Assembly: GCF_033708015.1 (NCBI RefSeq)
Contig: NZ_CP137920.1
Span: forward strand, 4,111,695-4,175,694
Length of the DNA: 64,000 nucleotides
DNA from: Proteus vulgaris
GTDB lineage: Bacteria; Pseudomonadota; Gammaproteobacteria; Enterobacterales; Enterobacteriaceae
Direction of reading: 5' to 3'
The notes beneath the pieces were generated by a model. That model was not told the DNA's origin. It saw only the letters and a program-made list of their open reading frames with translations, and ran no database searches. Shown piece after piece: positions 26,918 through 37,047 of this stretch. The stretch's first letter is position 1. Every line of letters starts with the position of its first letter. The translations under genes and the position numbers were made by a program.

Positions 26918-27877
26918 ATGATGAAAGCGGTTATCCCTGTTGCTGGATTAGGTACTCGTATGTTACCTGCAACGAAATCAATTCCTAAAGAAATGCTACC
27001 TATCGTTGATCGCCCTTTAATTCAATATATTGTTGAAGAGTGTGCTCAGGCAGGCGTTGAGGAAATTATTTTAGTGACTCACTCTTCTAAAAATTCAATT
27101 GCGGATCACTTTGATACCAGCTTTGAATTAGAAAATATGCTGGAACAGCGTATTAAAAATAAATTATTAGAAGAAGTGCGTTCAATATGTCCTGATAATG
27201 TCAAAATTATCCAAATTCGCCAAGGCCATGCTTTAGGTTTAGGTCATGCAATTTGCTGTGCACGCCCCGTTATTGGTAATAATCCATTTATTGTTTTATT
27301 ACCTGATGTTTTATTAAATTCACATTATTGCGATCCTCAACATGATAATTTATCGGCAATGATAAAACGTTTTAAAAAAACAGAACGTAGCCAAATCATG
27401 GTTGAACCAGTACCAATGAGCCAAGTACACCAATATGGTGTTGTAGATTGTGAGGGAATTTTCTGTCCTCAAGGCAATTGGGCGCCTATTCGTCGTATCG
27501 TGGAAAAACCCAATCCTGAAGATGCACCTTCTAATCTCTCTGTTGTTGGCCGTTATGTTTTTTCTGAAGCTATCTGGGAATTATTAGATGGTTTACCTGC
27601 GGGTGTCGGTGGTGAAATTCAATTAACAGATGCGATTGATTTATTATTGAAAAAAGAAGTTGCTGAAGCATATACCTTAGTGGGGAAATCACATGACTGC
27701 GGTAATAAGTTAGGGTATATGAAAGCCTTTGTTGAATATGGCATACATAATTTGGCGTTAAAAGAGGAATTTACTGCTTGGATGCAGGACTTTTGTGAAA
27801 AAACATTGTTACCCAAAACAGAAGTCATAGAAGAAAATAAAGTAAGTGAAGCACAAAAGATAGCCGCTATCTTTTGA
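26918..27877 (+). CDS. galU: UTP--glucose-1-phosphate uridylyltransferase (GalU family)
   Basis: This enzyme makes UDP-glucose, the direct substrate of BcsA, from UTP and glucose-1-phosphate. The 319-residue protein shows the GalU signatures: [20 protein letters not shown] at residues 9-28, [13 protein letters not shown], the [10 protein letters not shown] tract, IVEKP and the [19 protein letters not shown] segment. It is about 17 residues longer than E. coli GalU, with an extra Glu/Lys-rich tail. Position between the cyclase and bcsZ suggests a dedicated copy that boosts precursor supply. A second, housekeeping galU elsewhere in the genome is likely, so the symbol denotes the family. Confidence 0.88.
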   Translation: MMKAVIPVAGLGTRMLPATKSIPKEMLPIVDRPLIQYIVEECAQAGVEEIILVTHSSKNSIADHFDTSFELENMLEQRIKNKLLEEVRSICPDNVKIIQIRQGHALGLGHAICCARPVIGNNPFIVLLPDVLLNSHYCDPQHDNLSAMIKRFKKTERSQIMVEPVPMSQVHQYGVVDCEGIFCPQGNWAPIRRIVEKPNPEDAPSNLSVVGRYVFSEAIWELLDGLPAGVGGEIQLTDAIDLLLKKEVAEAYTLVGKSHDCGNKLGYMKAFVEYGIHNLALKEEFTAWMQDFCEKTLLPKTEVIEENKVSEAQKIAAIF

Positions 27878-27949
27878 GTTTATATTGAAATAATATGCAA
27901 TATGCCGACCGAAATAAGATGACGGTCGGCAATAGCAGGAGAGAAGGCA

Positions 27950-28978
27950 ATGTCTTTTAGACACTTATCTCGTTGTAATTATCTATTTTCTGCCTTTTTT
28001 ATTTTAGGTTTGTTGTTTATGGTTTCTCCCCCAATACAGGCAGCAGATACTCAAGTAGGATGGCAACAGTTTAAAGAGCGCTATATTAAGGATGATGGGC
28101 GAGTTATAGACAGCGCTAACAAAAATATTTCGCACTCTGAAGGTCAAGGTTATGGCATGTTAATGGCGGTGATGAGTGATGATCATGAAACATTTAAAAA
28201 GTTATGGCATTGGACCGCCGCTTCTCTTTATCGTGGTGATTTAGGTTTATTTAAATGGCGTTATGAACCAGAAAATAGTGAACACACCCCAGATCCTAAT
28301 AATGCAACAGATGGTGATATCTTAATTGCGTGGGCATTATTAAAAGCGGGTGAGAAATGGAATGATGAAAGCTACCTTTCAGCTTCTGATTCTATTCAAC
28401 ATGCTATTTTGGAACATATGTTAGTTAAGGCTAAAAATTATACTGTGCTTTTACCTGGTATTAATGGTTTTAAAACGCCAGAAGAAATTATTATTAATCC
28501 ATCCTATTTTATTTTTCCTGCCTGGAAAGATTTTTACCGCACAAGTAAAGATGTTCGTTGGAAAGCGTTAATTAATGATAGCCAGTCTTTACTTAGAAAT
28601 ATGCGATTTGGTGAATATCAATTACCTTCAGACTGGGTAAGTTTGTTTCCAGATGGAAAGATTGAGCCGAGTGAAAAATGGCCCGCTCGATTTAGCTTTG
28701 ATGCAATACGTATTCCGCTTTATTTAGCTTGGGCACATGATGAATTAGCATTACAACCTTTTGTGCAGTATTGGCAGCAATTTGATCGTTATAAAACCCC
28801 TGCTTGGGTAAGTATTGATGCTCAAGAGCGCGCTGAATATAACCTTACTCCTGGTATGATGGCAGTGAGAGATTTAACGATGAAAATACCTATTGAAGAT
28901 GTTGATTTAAGTAAAGATACAGATTATTACTCTTCGGCTTTACATTTATTAGCAGCATTTGCTCAAAATAATAAATAA
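27950..28978 (+). CDS. bcsZ: Endo-beta-1,4-glucanase of the cellulose cluster (GH8)
   Basis: A periplasmic glycoside hydrolase family 8 enzyme, 342 residues, with a signal peptide ending near residue 31 (PPIQAAD). The catalytic acid is Glu64 in SEGQGYGMLM. The second carboxylate region TDGDILIAWAL (Asp121, Asp123) is intact, and NPSYFIFPAW is the typical GH8 substrate-groove motif. BcsZ trims or releases glucan chains and is required for proper cellulose assembly. In E. coli it sits between bcsB and bcsC; here it follows galU by 72 bases and is closed by a strong terminator. Confidence 0.94.
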   Translation: MSFRHLSRCNYLFSAFFILGLLFMVSPPIQAADTQVGWQQFKERYIKDDGRVIDSANKNISHSEGQGYGMLMAVMSDDHETFKKLWHWTAASLYRGDLGLFKWRYEPENSEHTPDPNNATDGDILIAWALLKAGEKWNDESYLSASDSIQHAILEHMLVKAKNYTVLLPGINGFKTPEEIIINPSYFIFPAWKDFYRTSKDVRWKALINDSQSLLRNMRFGEYQLPSDWVSLFPDGKIEPSEKWPARFSFDAIRIPLYLAWAHDELALQPFVQYWQQFDRYKTPAWVSIDAQERAEYNLTPGMMAVRDLTMKIPIEDVDLSKDTDYYSSALHLLAAFAQNNK

Positions 28979-29048
28979 TAACTAATTATTATTATTTTAT
29001 TTTGTTAATAATATTTTCGAGTTATCTCACAAAATGTATTTTATCTAA

Positions 29049-29085
29049 TTAAATAAACACAATTCATATTGTGTTTATTTTTTTA
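29049..29085 (+). terminator. Terminator closing the cellulose cluster
   Basis: AAATAAACACAAT and its perfect complement enclose a short TC loop and are followed by a run of T residues. It separates bcsZ from the dGTPase-like gene, so that gene starts a new transcription unit. Confidence 0.85.
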
Positions 29086-29129
29086 TAACTTAACTTAAAC
29101 TCATTCAATATGATTTAGGATAAATAAAT

Positions 29130-30668
29130 ATGGAATGGGTAAATTTACTTAGTGATAATAGAAGAAAAGATAAATATAAACATAAAATAAATAATAGTGA
29201 TGAAACACGCTATGAATTAGAAAGAGATTACGATCGAATTCTTTTTTGTGCACCAACAAGGCGATTAGCAGATAAAACACAAGTATTTCCATTAGAAAAA
29301 AATGACAGTGTTAGAACTCGTTTAACGCATTCTTATGAGGTTTCTAATTTAGCAAGAAGTATTGGAACTAAACTAGCCTATAATAATGAAATAGATATTT
29401 TTGATGATTATAAAACAGGGTGTGGTGATAATTTAAAGCGTAACTTACCTGCCTTACTTGCCGCTATTGGATTAGCTCATGATTTAGGTAATCCACCTTT
29501 TGGTCATAGAGGTGAAAGAGCTATGTCATTATGGTTTGAAAACAAATATGAAGAAATAAAAAACAAGTTTTTAAAAGAACCTAATAATGAAGAAGGAAAA
29601 AAAGATTTAACTGAAGTTGATAAATATATAATGGATTTTACAAAGTTTGATGGTAATGCTCAAACCTTTCGTTTAGTCACTCAATTACAAATAATAAATG
29701 ACAGTTTTGGTTTAAATCTTACTTATGCAACCCTAGCATCATTAATTAAATATCCTCGTTCTTCATATTATCGAGGTGAAAATGAAAAACATTGGGATAA
29801 GCATGGCTTCTTTTATTCAGAAGCTGATATTGTTGACGAAGTATGGCATGAAACAGGATTAAAAGAGAATGTTAGACACCCTTTAACATATATAATGGAA
29901 GCTTGCGATGATATTGCATATTCAGTTTTAGATGCTGAAGATACAATAAAAAAAGGGTTAGCTTCAATTAATGACTTATTTTCATTTCTTGAGAATTATA
30001 AAAACAATATTGAAGACATATCTAAATACTCTTGTGAAATTACACTATTAAATAGTTTAATAAAAAAATCCAGAAAGAAATATATTGAATTTGTAAATTG
30101 TGATGAAAATTTAACACCTTACGAAATTGATGATATTAGCATGCAAATGTTTAGGGTTGAAGCGATTAGAATTATGATTAATTCTGTATCATCTGCTTTT
30201 ATAAAAAATCATAATGATATTAAAAATGGAGTATTCAAAAGCAAAGATATTATTTCAAAAAGTGATTCCTACTTATTATGTAAGGCATTAAAAGAGTTTG
30301 ATAAAATATTTGGATACAGAAATAAAGAAGTTCTTAAACTAGAAGTTGAAGGCTCCCATTATATAAATAATTTAATGGATATGCTATGGATTGGCATTCA
30401 TGGTAATGGTAATAAAGATAACCCTCAATATTCTAAGACATTTTTTGGTGATTATGCATATAAACGAATATCTGAAAATTATCGACGTGTATTTGAAAAC
30501 AAAGAGAATAAAGAAAAGTTAACTATATTATATCAAGAATTTCAATTGCTTGCCGACACTATATCTGGGGTGACGGATAGCTATTTAATTTCATTACATA
30601 ATGAGCTTAAACCACTTTATGATGAGCAATTTGAAAAAAACGGCTTTAGTTATATACTAATTCATTAA
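29130..30668 (+). CDS. dGTPase-family HD-domain triphosphohydrolase
   Basis: A 512-residue HD-domain enzyme. The metal ligands are His67 (RLTHSYEV), His117-Asp118 (LAHDLGNPPFGH) and Asp260/261 (ACDDIAYS). The family phrase FDGNAQTFR occurs at residues 173-181, and DKTQVFPLEKND matches the nucleotide-site strand of E. coli Dgt. The family hydrolyses dNTPs to deoxynucleoside and triphosphate. Outside these motifs it is well diverged from E. coli Dgt (505 residues), with long Lys/Asn-rich insertions. The gene is very AT-rich and sits between a cellulose cluster and a nucleotidyltransferase 27 bases downstream. That context suggests an accessory copy, perhaps in phage defence, as shown for some dGTPases; this role is inferred. 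Confidence 0.85.
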   Translation: MEWVNLLSDNRRKDKYKHKINNSDETRYELERDYDRILFCAPTRRLADKTQVFPLEKNDSVRTRLTHSYEVSNLARSIGTKLAYNNEIDIFDDYKTGCGDNLKRNLPALLAAIGLAHDLGNPPFGHRGERAMSLWFENKYEEIKNKFLKEPNNEEGKKDLTEVDKYIMDFTKFDGNAQTFRLVTQLQIINDSFGLNLTYATLASLIKYPRSSYYRGENEKHWDKHGFFYSEADIVDEVWHETGLKENVRHPLTYIMEACDDIAYSVLDAEDTIKKGLASINDLFSFLENYKNNIEDISKYSCEITLLNSLIKKSRKKYIEFVNCDENLTPYEIDDISMQMFRVEAIRIMINSVSSAFIKNHNDIKNGVFKSKDIISKSDSYLLCKALKEFDKIFGYRNKEVLKLEVEGSHYINNLMDMLWIGIHGNGNKDNPQYSKTFFGDYAYKRISENYRRVFENKENKEKLTILYQEFQLLADTISGVTDSYLISLHNELKPLYDEQFEKNGFSYILIH

Positions 30669-30695
30669 ATATCATAAAATTGATAAGATAATAAA

Positions 30696-31448
30696 ATGAG
30701 TATATCGCGCCAATTCACAACAAATAGAGAGCGCTTAAGTGGTAAAGTTTTTCGTTTCTTTTATGAAGAATCGTTAAATAACACCGCGCTTTCTTTGATT
30801 ATGAATAAAGTAAATTTATTTGATTCATCAAATATTTATGCTTTCGGTGGTGTTGTGCGTGATATCGAATTACACAATACGCCTTCAGATATTGATCTCG
30901 TGTTTAATGGTGATAGAAACGATTTTACCCGTCTTTTAGAATTCTTAAGTAGCGAGAGACTAACTAAAAATAAATTTGGTGGATTTCGTATAGAAACCAA
31001 TATGTTAGATATTGATTTTTGGCATTTTGAAGATACTTGGGCATTTTCAAATGATAAGGTTGAAAATGTTAATAACAGTATTGATAATATATTAAAAACA
31101 ACTTTTTTTAATTGGGATGCAATATTATTTGATTTTAAAAAACAAGATGTGATTTGCAGTAGGTATTATTACTGTAATTTAAATAATAGATATTTAGATA
31201 TAAATTTATCTGATAATCCTAATTCTATTGGTTCTTTTTCCAGAATTATAAAAAATATTTTTTATAATAATGCCAATCATTTATCTCATGAGATCCTCGA
31301 TTATTTATATAAATCATTTATAGATTATCATTTATCTGAAATTAAAGATTTTTATCTATATAAAAATAAAAAACATGATCTTCAAATGCGTCAGCTTATA
31401 GCTCTCTATGATAAAGTCAATTTTATCGTTGAACATAATCAACGTTGA
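30696..31448 (+). CDS. Nucleotidyltransferase of the CCA-adding / poly(A) polymerase head type
   Basis: A 250-residue protein whose N-terminal part is a class II polymerase-beta-type nucleotidyltransferase. The phrase FGGVVRDIEL (GGVVRD at residues 51-56) and the metal aspartates DID at 65-67, with a third at LDID (105-107), match the heads of CCA-adding enzymes and PcnB. The neck, body and tail domains of true tRNA-processing enzymes are missing; instead an AT-rich C-terminal helix region of about 140 residues follows that I do not recognise. The gap to the dGTPase-like gene is 27 bases, so they are probably co-expressed. It could modify an RNA or protein, but the target cannot be read from the sequence. 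Confidence 0.72.
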   Translation: MSISRQFTTNRERLSGKVFRFFYEESLNNTALSLIMNKVNLFDSSNIYAFGGVVRDIELHNTPSDIDLVFNGDRNDFTRLLEFLSSERLTKNKFGGFRIETNMLDIDFWHFEDTWAFSNDKVENVNNSIDNILKTTFFNWDAILFDFKKQDVICSRYYYCNLNNRYLDINLSDNPNSIGSFSRIIKNIFYNNANHLSHEILDYLYKSFIDYHLSEIKDFYLYKNKKHDLQMRQLIALYDKVNFIVEHNQR

Positions 31449-31469
31449 AAAACGAATAGAGGTGGATAA

Positions 31470-31898
31470 ATGAAAATTTCAGCACGTAATCAATTAGTGG
31501 GTAAAGTTGTTGATATTATTGAAGGTGCCGTTAATAGTGAAGTCATTTTATCTTTAGCACATGGTGAAAAACTTGTCACAATTATTACTAAAGAGAGTTG
31601 TGATAGTTTAAAGATCAAAAAAGAGGGTGAAGCAATTGCCATTATTAAAGCACCATGGGTTGTATTAGCACTGCCTGATTGCGATTTAAATTTCTCTGCA
31701 CGTAACCAATTTGCAGGAAAAGTGACTCAAATCGCACAAGGTGCAGTGAACTCTACGGTTCATTTAGAAACTGCTAAAGGTTTAGAACTTACTGCTGTTA
31801 TTACAAATGAAAGCTTACAAGAAATGAAATTAGCAAAAGGCAGTAATGTTTTAGCACTAATAAAAGCATCAAGTGTGATTGTTGCAACACGTAAATAA
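31470..31898 (+). CDS. Molybdate-binding Mop/TOBE-domain protein (molbindin)
   Basis: A 142-residue cytoplasmic protein made of two tandem Mop (TOBE) domains. Each starts with SARNQ(L/F)xGKV and contains GAVNSxVxL and a final LALIKA/SV strand. Two-domain molbindins bind molybdate or tungstate oligomerically and buffer the intracellular pool. The gene starts 21 bases after the nucleotidyltransferase with an AGAGGTGG ribosome site, so it may be in the same operon. The molybdenum-dependent formate dehydrogenase region on the other strand, a few kilobases away, may be the reason for its location. A terminator follows. Confidence 0.85.
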   Translation: MKISARNQLVGKVVDIIEGAVNSEVILSLAHGEKLVTIITKESCDSLKIKKEGEAIAIIKAPWVVLALPDCDLNFSARNQFAGKVTQIAQGAVNSTVHLETAKGLELTAVITNESLQEMKLAKGSNVLALIKASSVIVATRK

Positions 31899-31920
31899 TG
31901 GTACGTTTATTTCTTGAAAT

Positions 31921-31952
31921 AAAAAAGAGACTAAATATTTAGTCTCTTTTTT
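31921..31952. terminator. Symmetrical terminator after the Mop gene
   Basis: A perfect inverted repeat (GAGACTAAA and complement) around a TAT centre is flanked by A6 and T6. Both strands end in T runs, so it can serve the + strand Mop gene and the minus-strand sulfatase-fold gene. Confidence 0.88.
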
Positions 31953-32021
31953 ATATGACGGTGACCTGACCTATCATTGGGTATTTATCATCCCGATCAT
32001 CGTTTATTCAAGTAATAAAAT

Positions 32022-33671
32022 TTAATTATCTGTATTACCTGCGACTTTCAGTTTGTCATAGATATAATTTTTATAACTGTTAACTAATTTCTCGTCTTCA
32101 CAGTCATTTAATTTCCCGTTACATAAGTGGCGCATTTGAATGTTTGCTTTGTAAAAAGGAGACAACGGCAAACGAGCGCGCTCTAAGATCAATCCCCCTA
32201 AGAAACTAATATCAGTTAATTCACCTGTTGTTATTGGCGCACCTTGCGATAGGTTATCTCTTAAAGTGAACTGAGTAATATACGCAGGGTTATTAAACGG
32301 TGATTGATAGTTTTTTAGCTCAATATTGGGTTGATGATCACCAAAATAGAGGAACATTGTCGGCTTTTCTCTTTGTGCAATAAAATGAGAGAAATCTTTA
32401 ATTGCGGGATCACTGGTGACGATTTTTTCCATATAGTGACTAAATTTACCTGGCGCATTACTGCTTTCTGTATGACCTGTAATTTGGTACATATCTCTGT
32501 GTGATTCATCGTAAGGGCCATGCTCATACATCGTTAATGAGAATATAAATAATGGCTTGTCAGTACGCTTTTTTAGTACCTCTTCAACATAACCCAGCAT
32601 ATCTACTGTTGATATTTTCCAGAGATTTTCCTCGAGTGTTCCCGGGTAGCCAAGCTCTTGAGGCTGAATAATTTCATCAATTCCCATTTTTTCATAAGCG
32701 TAACCTGCATGGTAAGCACTACGATTAAATGGAGTAAGTAAAACAGTGTAATAACCTTCTGCTTTTAGTTGGCGGAATAAACTCTCATTAAGATTATCGA
32801 CAACAAAATAGAATACGGAGTTTTTACGTGCACCAAAATCATCCGTATTTAACCCTGTTAATACAGAAAACTCAGAAAGCCAAGTACCACCACCAAAGGT
32901 TTGTACACGCAAAGGGCTTTGTGCACTGACACCTTCATCTTTTTGGAACATAAATAAATCAGGCAGTGCAACATTTTTATCAAATTGATAAATATGAGGA
33001 TCAACTGTCGATTCTTGTAATAAAACGATGATGTCAGGTTTTATGTCTGTCTGTGTTTCGGGCAGTTCGGTTTTGTTCGCTTGTTCAAGGAAATAATCTG
33101 CATTTTCATTGAAATAAGGAGGGTGATAAGCCGTTTGGTAGCCAGACATGATTAAATTAGTGACAGTACCTCGTCCTCCTGGAAGTGTTCCTTCCCATTC
33201 AGCTTGCCATTTTTCTACGGTGAAATGGAGGATGGTAAATCCAATAACCATTAACAGTAAGCTACTTATCCGCAAGGTTGGGCACGATTTTTTGGAGAAA
33301 CGCCAAGCAATAGACATATTGATAAGAAGCCATATTAGCATCGCAATCAATGCAACACCGGCTTCCCAATAATGGCCTAATGTCCCTAAATTCGAGCTAT
33401 CAAAAGCTAAATCAAAGTCAGAGAACATTAATGTTTCTTTGTAATAATGGACTTTGAGTTGATTAATAAACTTCGTTATCAGGAAGAGTGTGCCAGTGGT
33501 TATAGCCGAAAATAAGACACGAGCTGATAAAATAAAGCAAAGAGAAAAAAGAATAAAATAAGCACCGACTGAAATAAATGCAGTATAAATAAACGTTATT
33601 TTCTCAAAAACAATAAAGAGTGAGGCAATAAGAATAAGTGCAAGATAAGCACTTCCTAACATTTTTTTCAT
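32022..33671 (-). CDS. LTA synthase-like sulfatase-fold membrane enzyme
   Basis: A 549-residue protein with about five N-terminal membrane helices (residues 1-155) followed by a periplasmic alkaline-phosphatase/sulfatase-fold domain beginning at DIIVLLQEST. The nucleophile threonine lies in GGGTWLSEFSVLTG, and the metal site YFGDHQPN lies near residue 450. This is the layout of lipoteichoic-acid synthases and of phosphoglycerol or phosphoethanolamine transferases such as OpgB. In a Gram-negative cell the likeliest acceptors are osmoregulated glucans or lipid A sugars, but the substrate is unknown. It is a single gene downstream of, and on the same strand as, selB, behind a hairpin. Confidence 0.82.
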   Translation of the reverse strand: MKKMLGSAYLALILIASLFIVFEKITFIYTAFISVGAYFILFSLCFILSARVLFSAITTGTLFLITKFINQLKVHYYKETLMFSDFDLAFDSSNLGTLGHYWEAGVALIAMLIWLLINMSIAWRFSKKSCPTLRISSLLLMVIGFTILHFTVEKWQAEWEGTLPGGRGTVTNLIMSGYQTAYHPPYFNENADYFLEQANKTELPETQTDIKPDIIVLLQESTVDPHIYQFDKNVALPDLFMFQKDEGVSAQSPLRVQTFGGGTWLSEFSVLTGLNTDDFGARKNSVFYFVVDNLNESLFRQLKAEGYYTVLLTPFNRSAYHAGYAYEKMGIDEIIQPQELGYPGTLEENLWKISTVDMLGYVEEVLKKRTDKPLFIFSLTMYEHGPYDESHRDMYQITGHTESSNAPGKFSHYMEKIVTSDPAIKDFSHFIAQREKPTMFLYFGDHQPNIELKNYQSPFNNPAYITQFTLRDNLSQGAPITTGELTDISFLGGLILERARLPLSPFYKANIQMRHLCNGKLNDCEDEKLVNSYKNYIYDKLKVAGNTDN

Positions 33672-33738
33672 ATCTCTTCCGAGTATAGCGATAAAGTATA
33701 AAGGGGATATTTTACAAATATTGTAGGCGATAACCTTA

Positions 33739-33768
33739 AATAGGCTAAATAACTTTATTTAGCCTAAG
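33739..33768 (-). terminator. Hairpin after selB
   Basis: TAGGCTAAAT at 33741-33750 and its complement at 33757-33766 form a 10-bp stem with a 6-base loop. It lies 14 bases beyond the selB stop. The following tract on the minus strand is only moderately T-rich (TTTAAGG), so the terminator is weak. Confidence 0.5.
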
Positions 33769-33781
33769 TTAACATCTGTAT

Positions 33782-35644
33782 TTAGAATAATCCCTTATCT
33801 CGTAAAATATGAAGATCTTTTTTGCGACGAGTAAAACCAGTACGGTCAAAATACTCTAAAATTTGTACTGCTAATTTACGCCCAACAGATAACTCATCAC
33901 GGAAATCTGCGGCGGTAACACTGCCATTATTTTCATTATATTTCAAAATGATAGACGCAAATTTTTCTATTGATTGGTGTGTATAGTAGCGGTCGGCAAT
34001 AATCGGAATAATTAAACCTAATTGTGCCGCTTTACGTAATAATGAGCGGATCACTTTCTCATCATTTTTCATTTCATTGGCGAGATCACGTACCCACCAA
34101 GGTTCTGCTTGCTCAAAATAGACTTTAGCTTTTTGCCATAGCGCATCTTGTTCTGGAGAAAAAGCAAGACCATGGGTTGGAAGATGAAGCCAACCACGAC
34201 TTTGGCTAATAGCCCCTTCTTTACGTAATTGATCAATTAAGTGATAGACCAATTCATCATGATAAGTAGGGAGTGCCATCCGTTTTAAGCGAGAGCGACC
34301 TACCCCCATTTGATCATTATGTTGTTGGTGATATTCCTCAAGTGTATCGAGTAATTTTTGTTTTGCTTTATCAGCATTATCTTTAGAAAGAATAACGCCA
34401 GCGACGTTAACTAGGTCAAAGGTTTCTAATAACTGAGCCAGTGCAGTTTCAGTTAATTGTTGTGCCCAAGAAAACTGACTTAGAGAGAGTTCACCTTTTG
34501 GTAAACATAACGCTAAATGGGCGCTGACACTGTCTGCATTATCAAGTTGGTGTAACCAAGTTAAAAATTCGGCTTGTCGTTTGCCTCTACGTGGTGAGTG
34601 CAAATATAAGACTTTTGCTGCGGCTAACGTGCGTTGAGCACTAATATCACGCAAGATAAGTCTGTCGTTATCCACCAGCCAAAGAGGTTCATCAAGAATA
34701 AGCTCGGCTAACTGCGGTGTTTCATTCACATCATTTAAAAGAGCAACACGACCCGTAATATGACGTGTACCGTGGTGAATATGTACAGGCTGCCAATGCT
34801 TTAAAGGTTCATCCGCAATTAAACTGACTAATATTTTATGAGATTGATAGTTAGGCGCTTGAGAAAGAAGCCAGTCACCACGAGAGACATTTTCTTTACT
34901 GACATCACCTGTGATGTTAATTGCAATGCGATGGCCTGCACCTGCACTCTCTACGGGCTGATTTTGTGCATGTAAGGCTCTTATTCTTACGGGTTTATCT
35001 GCGCCAGTTAGCCAAAAGGTATCACCAACAGAGATTTGTCCTGCAAGTGCGGTTCCTGTGACAACTAAACCAGCCCCTTTAATGCTAAAAACACGGTCTA
35101 TTGCTAAACGAAAACGCTTATGCCATTGAGGATGCTGTTGCTCTTGCTGATGCAACTCAACAAGGTAGTTACGAAGCGCTGGAATACCTTCACCAGAAGG
35201 GGCTGAAGTGACAAAAATATCAGGTTGTTGCCAGCCTAAATTGGCTAATACATCGATTGTTTGTGAACGAACTTCTTCTATTCGCTCAGGTGTAACGCGA
35301 TCGGCTTTGGTGAGAATAACGGTAACTTGAGGACAGCCAGCAAGACGTAAAATAGAAATATGTTCGATGGTTTGTGCCATAACGCCATCGTCACAAGCCA
35401 CAATTAATAGTGCATGAGAGATCCCACCAACACCTGCGAGCATATTTGAAAGGAATTTCTCATGGCCAGGAACATCCACAAAACCTATTGAGGTTCCATC
35501 ATCTTGACGCCAATAGGCATAACCTAAATCGATGGTCATGCCGCGCTTTTTCTCTTCAGGTAAATGGGTCGTATCTACCCCAGTAATGGCCTGTATAAGA
35601 GTGGTTTTTCCGTGGTCTACGTGACCTGCTGTCGCAAAAATCAT
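33782..35644 (-). CDS. selB: Selenocysteine-specific translation elongation factor
   Basis: SelB delivers Sec-tRNA to UGA codons marked by a SECIS hairpin. The 620-residue protein starts [20 protein letters not shown] with a GTPase P-loop, followed by [15 protein letters not shown] and the TKAD motif. EF-Tu-like barrels follow, and then tandem winged-helix domains that bind the SECIS RNA (C-terminal 240 residues, ending [14 protein letters not shown]). The start overlaps the selA stop by 4 bases (ATGA). Its substrate is in this window: the in-frame UGA of fdoG. Confidence 0.96.
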   Translation of the reverse strand: MIFATAGHVDHGKTTLIQAITGVDTTHLPEEKKRGMTIDLGYAYWRQDDGTSIGFVDVPGHEKFLSNMLAGVGGISHALLIVACDDGVMAQTIEHISILRLAGCPQVTVILTKADRVTPERIEEVRSQTIDVLANLGWQQPDIFVTSAPSGEGIPALRNYLVELHQQEQQHPQWHKRFRLAIDRVFSIKGAGLVVTGTALAGQISVGDTFWLTGADKPVRIRALHAQNQPVESAGAGHRIAINITGDVSKENVSRGDWLLSQAPNYQSHKILVSLIADEPLKHWQPVHIHHGTRHITGRVALLNDVNETPQLAELILDEPLWLVDNDRLILRDISAQRTLAAAKVLYLHSPRRGKRQAEFLTWLHQLDNADSVSAHLALCLPKGELSLSQFSWAQQLTETALAQLLETFDLVNVAGVILSKDNADKAKQKLLDTLEEYHQQHNDQMGVGRSRLKRMALPTYHDELVYHLIDQLRKEGAISQSRGWLHLPTHGLAFSPEQDALWQKAKVYFEQAEPWWVRDLANEMKNDEKVIRSLLRKAAQLGLIIPIIADRYYTHQSIEKFASIILKYNENNGSVTAADFRDELSVGRKLAVQILEYFDRTGFTRRKKDLHILRDKGLF

Positions 35645-37032
35645 AGTAAAAGTGCCTGTATTAATGCATTTTCATCCTCAAGACAGCGCAGATCAAGCCA
35701 CAGGCGACCATCAGTAATTCGACCAATAATTGGCTTTTCTAAATTACGCCAATGCGCAGCTAGCGCATCTAACTGGCTACCTTTTCCATCTTTGGCTTCA
35801 AAGGTCAGTGCCGCACTTGGCAAACTTTCAATAGGTAATGAACCACTGCCTATTTGAGAAGCACATGAGGATACCGTGATATGGTAGTTATCCCCATAAT
35901 ATGCCTGAAAATGAGGCAATAACCGTTGCGCCATATCATTAATTTCTGTTTGTGTCCGCGTTAACAAACGTAATGTCGGGATCTCAACCGCCATTTTTTC
36001 AGGTTGTTGGTAAAGGCGTAATGTGGCGCCTAAAGCCGCTAATGTCATTTTATCAACACGTAATGCACGCTTTAAAGGATGGCGTTGAATAGCCTCAATC
36101 CACACTTTTTTACCTAAGATTATCCCAGCTTGTGGGCCACCTAATAATTTATCGCCCGAGAAGGTAACAAGGTCGATACCTTGTTGCAGATAATCTTGAG
36201 GCATTGGCTCGGAAGGTAAACCTAAGGCGGCTAAATGAGTCATTGAGCCACTGCCCAAATCGATAGCGGTGGGTAAATTCATCTCTTTGCCAAGCGCGGC
36301 AAGTTCGTCGCCATGGACTTCTGCTGTAAAACCTTGAATACAATAATTGCTCGTATGAACTTTCATTAGCAAACCGGTATTTTCATTAATGGCGTTACGA
36401 TAATCTTTAAGGTGAGTACGGTTTGTTGTTCCCACCTCTTTGAGTGTACAACCTGCTTGTGTCATCACATCAGGGATACGAAAAGCGCCACCAATCTCTA
36501 CTAATTCACCACGAGAAACAACGACCTCTTTATGAGGTGCAACCGTTGCGAGCATCAATAAAACAGCCGCGGCATTGTTATTAACGATACAAGCATCTTC
36601 TGCCCCCGTTAAGTCACATAACAAATCTGCGATCGCGCGATCGCGGTGTCCTCTTGAAGCCCCATCAAGAGAATACTCTAAGGTTGCAGGTGATCGCATA
36701 ACTTGGCTAACCGCTTCAATGGCGGATTCTGCCATTAATGCACGCCCTAAATTAGTGTGTAAAACAGTGCCTGTTAAATTGAAAACAGGTCTAATTGAGG
36801 ATTTTCGTTGTAATGTAATACGATTTTTTAATTCATCTACCCAATGATTATGCCATTGGGGTAACGTGTTTTTTTGGCGAATAATGATACGCGCTTCTTC
36901 TTGTAACTTTCGTAAATGCTCTGCAATAAATGTCTGACCATAAGAAGCCACTAAGGCTTGGATGTCTGCTTGGTGCAGTAATTTATCAATAGACGGTAGT
37001 TGACTATAAAGTGAGCGCATATCATTTGTCAT
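35641..37032 (-). CDS. selA: L-seryl-tRNA(Sec) selenium transferase
   Basis: A PLP enzyme that converts seryl-tRNA(Sec) to selenocysteyl-tRNA(Sec) with selenophosphate. It has 463 residues, the same size as E. coli SelA. The N-terminal [12 protein letters not shown] segment is typical. The PLP lysine lies in [13 protein letters not shown], and [17 protein letters not shown] closes the protein. It is translationally coupled to selB, and fdhE ends 15 bases before its start. The fdhE-selA-selB order links selenoprotein decoding to formate dehydrogenase maturation. Confidence 0.96.
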   Translation of the reverse strand: MTNDMRSLYSQLPSIDKLLHQADIQALVASYGQTFIAEHLRKLQEEARIIIRQKNTLPQWHNHWVDELKNRITLQRKSSIRPVFNLTGTVLHTNLGRALMAESAIEAVSQVMRSPATLEYSLDGASRGHRDRAIADLLCDLTGAEDACIVNNNAAAVLLMLATVAPHKEVVVSRGELVEIGGAFRIPDVMTQAGCTLKEVGTTNRTHLKDYRNAINENTGLLMKVHTSNYCIQGFTAEVHGDELAALGKEMNLPTAIDLGSGSMTHLAALGLPSEPMPQDYLQQGIDLVTFSGDKLLGGPQAGIILGKKVWIEAIQRHPLKRALRVDKMTLAALGATLRLYQQPEKMAVEIPTLRLLTRTQTEINDMAQRLLPHFQAYYGDNYHITVSSCASQIGSGSLPIESLPSAALTFEAKDGKGSQLDALAAHWRNLEKPIIGRITDGRLWLDLRCLEDENALIQALLL

Positions 37033-37047
37033 TCTAATACCTAATTA

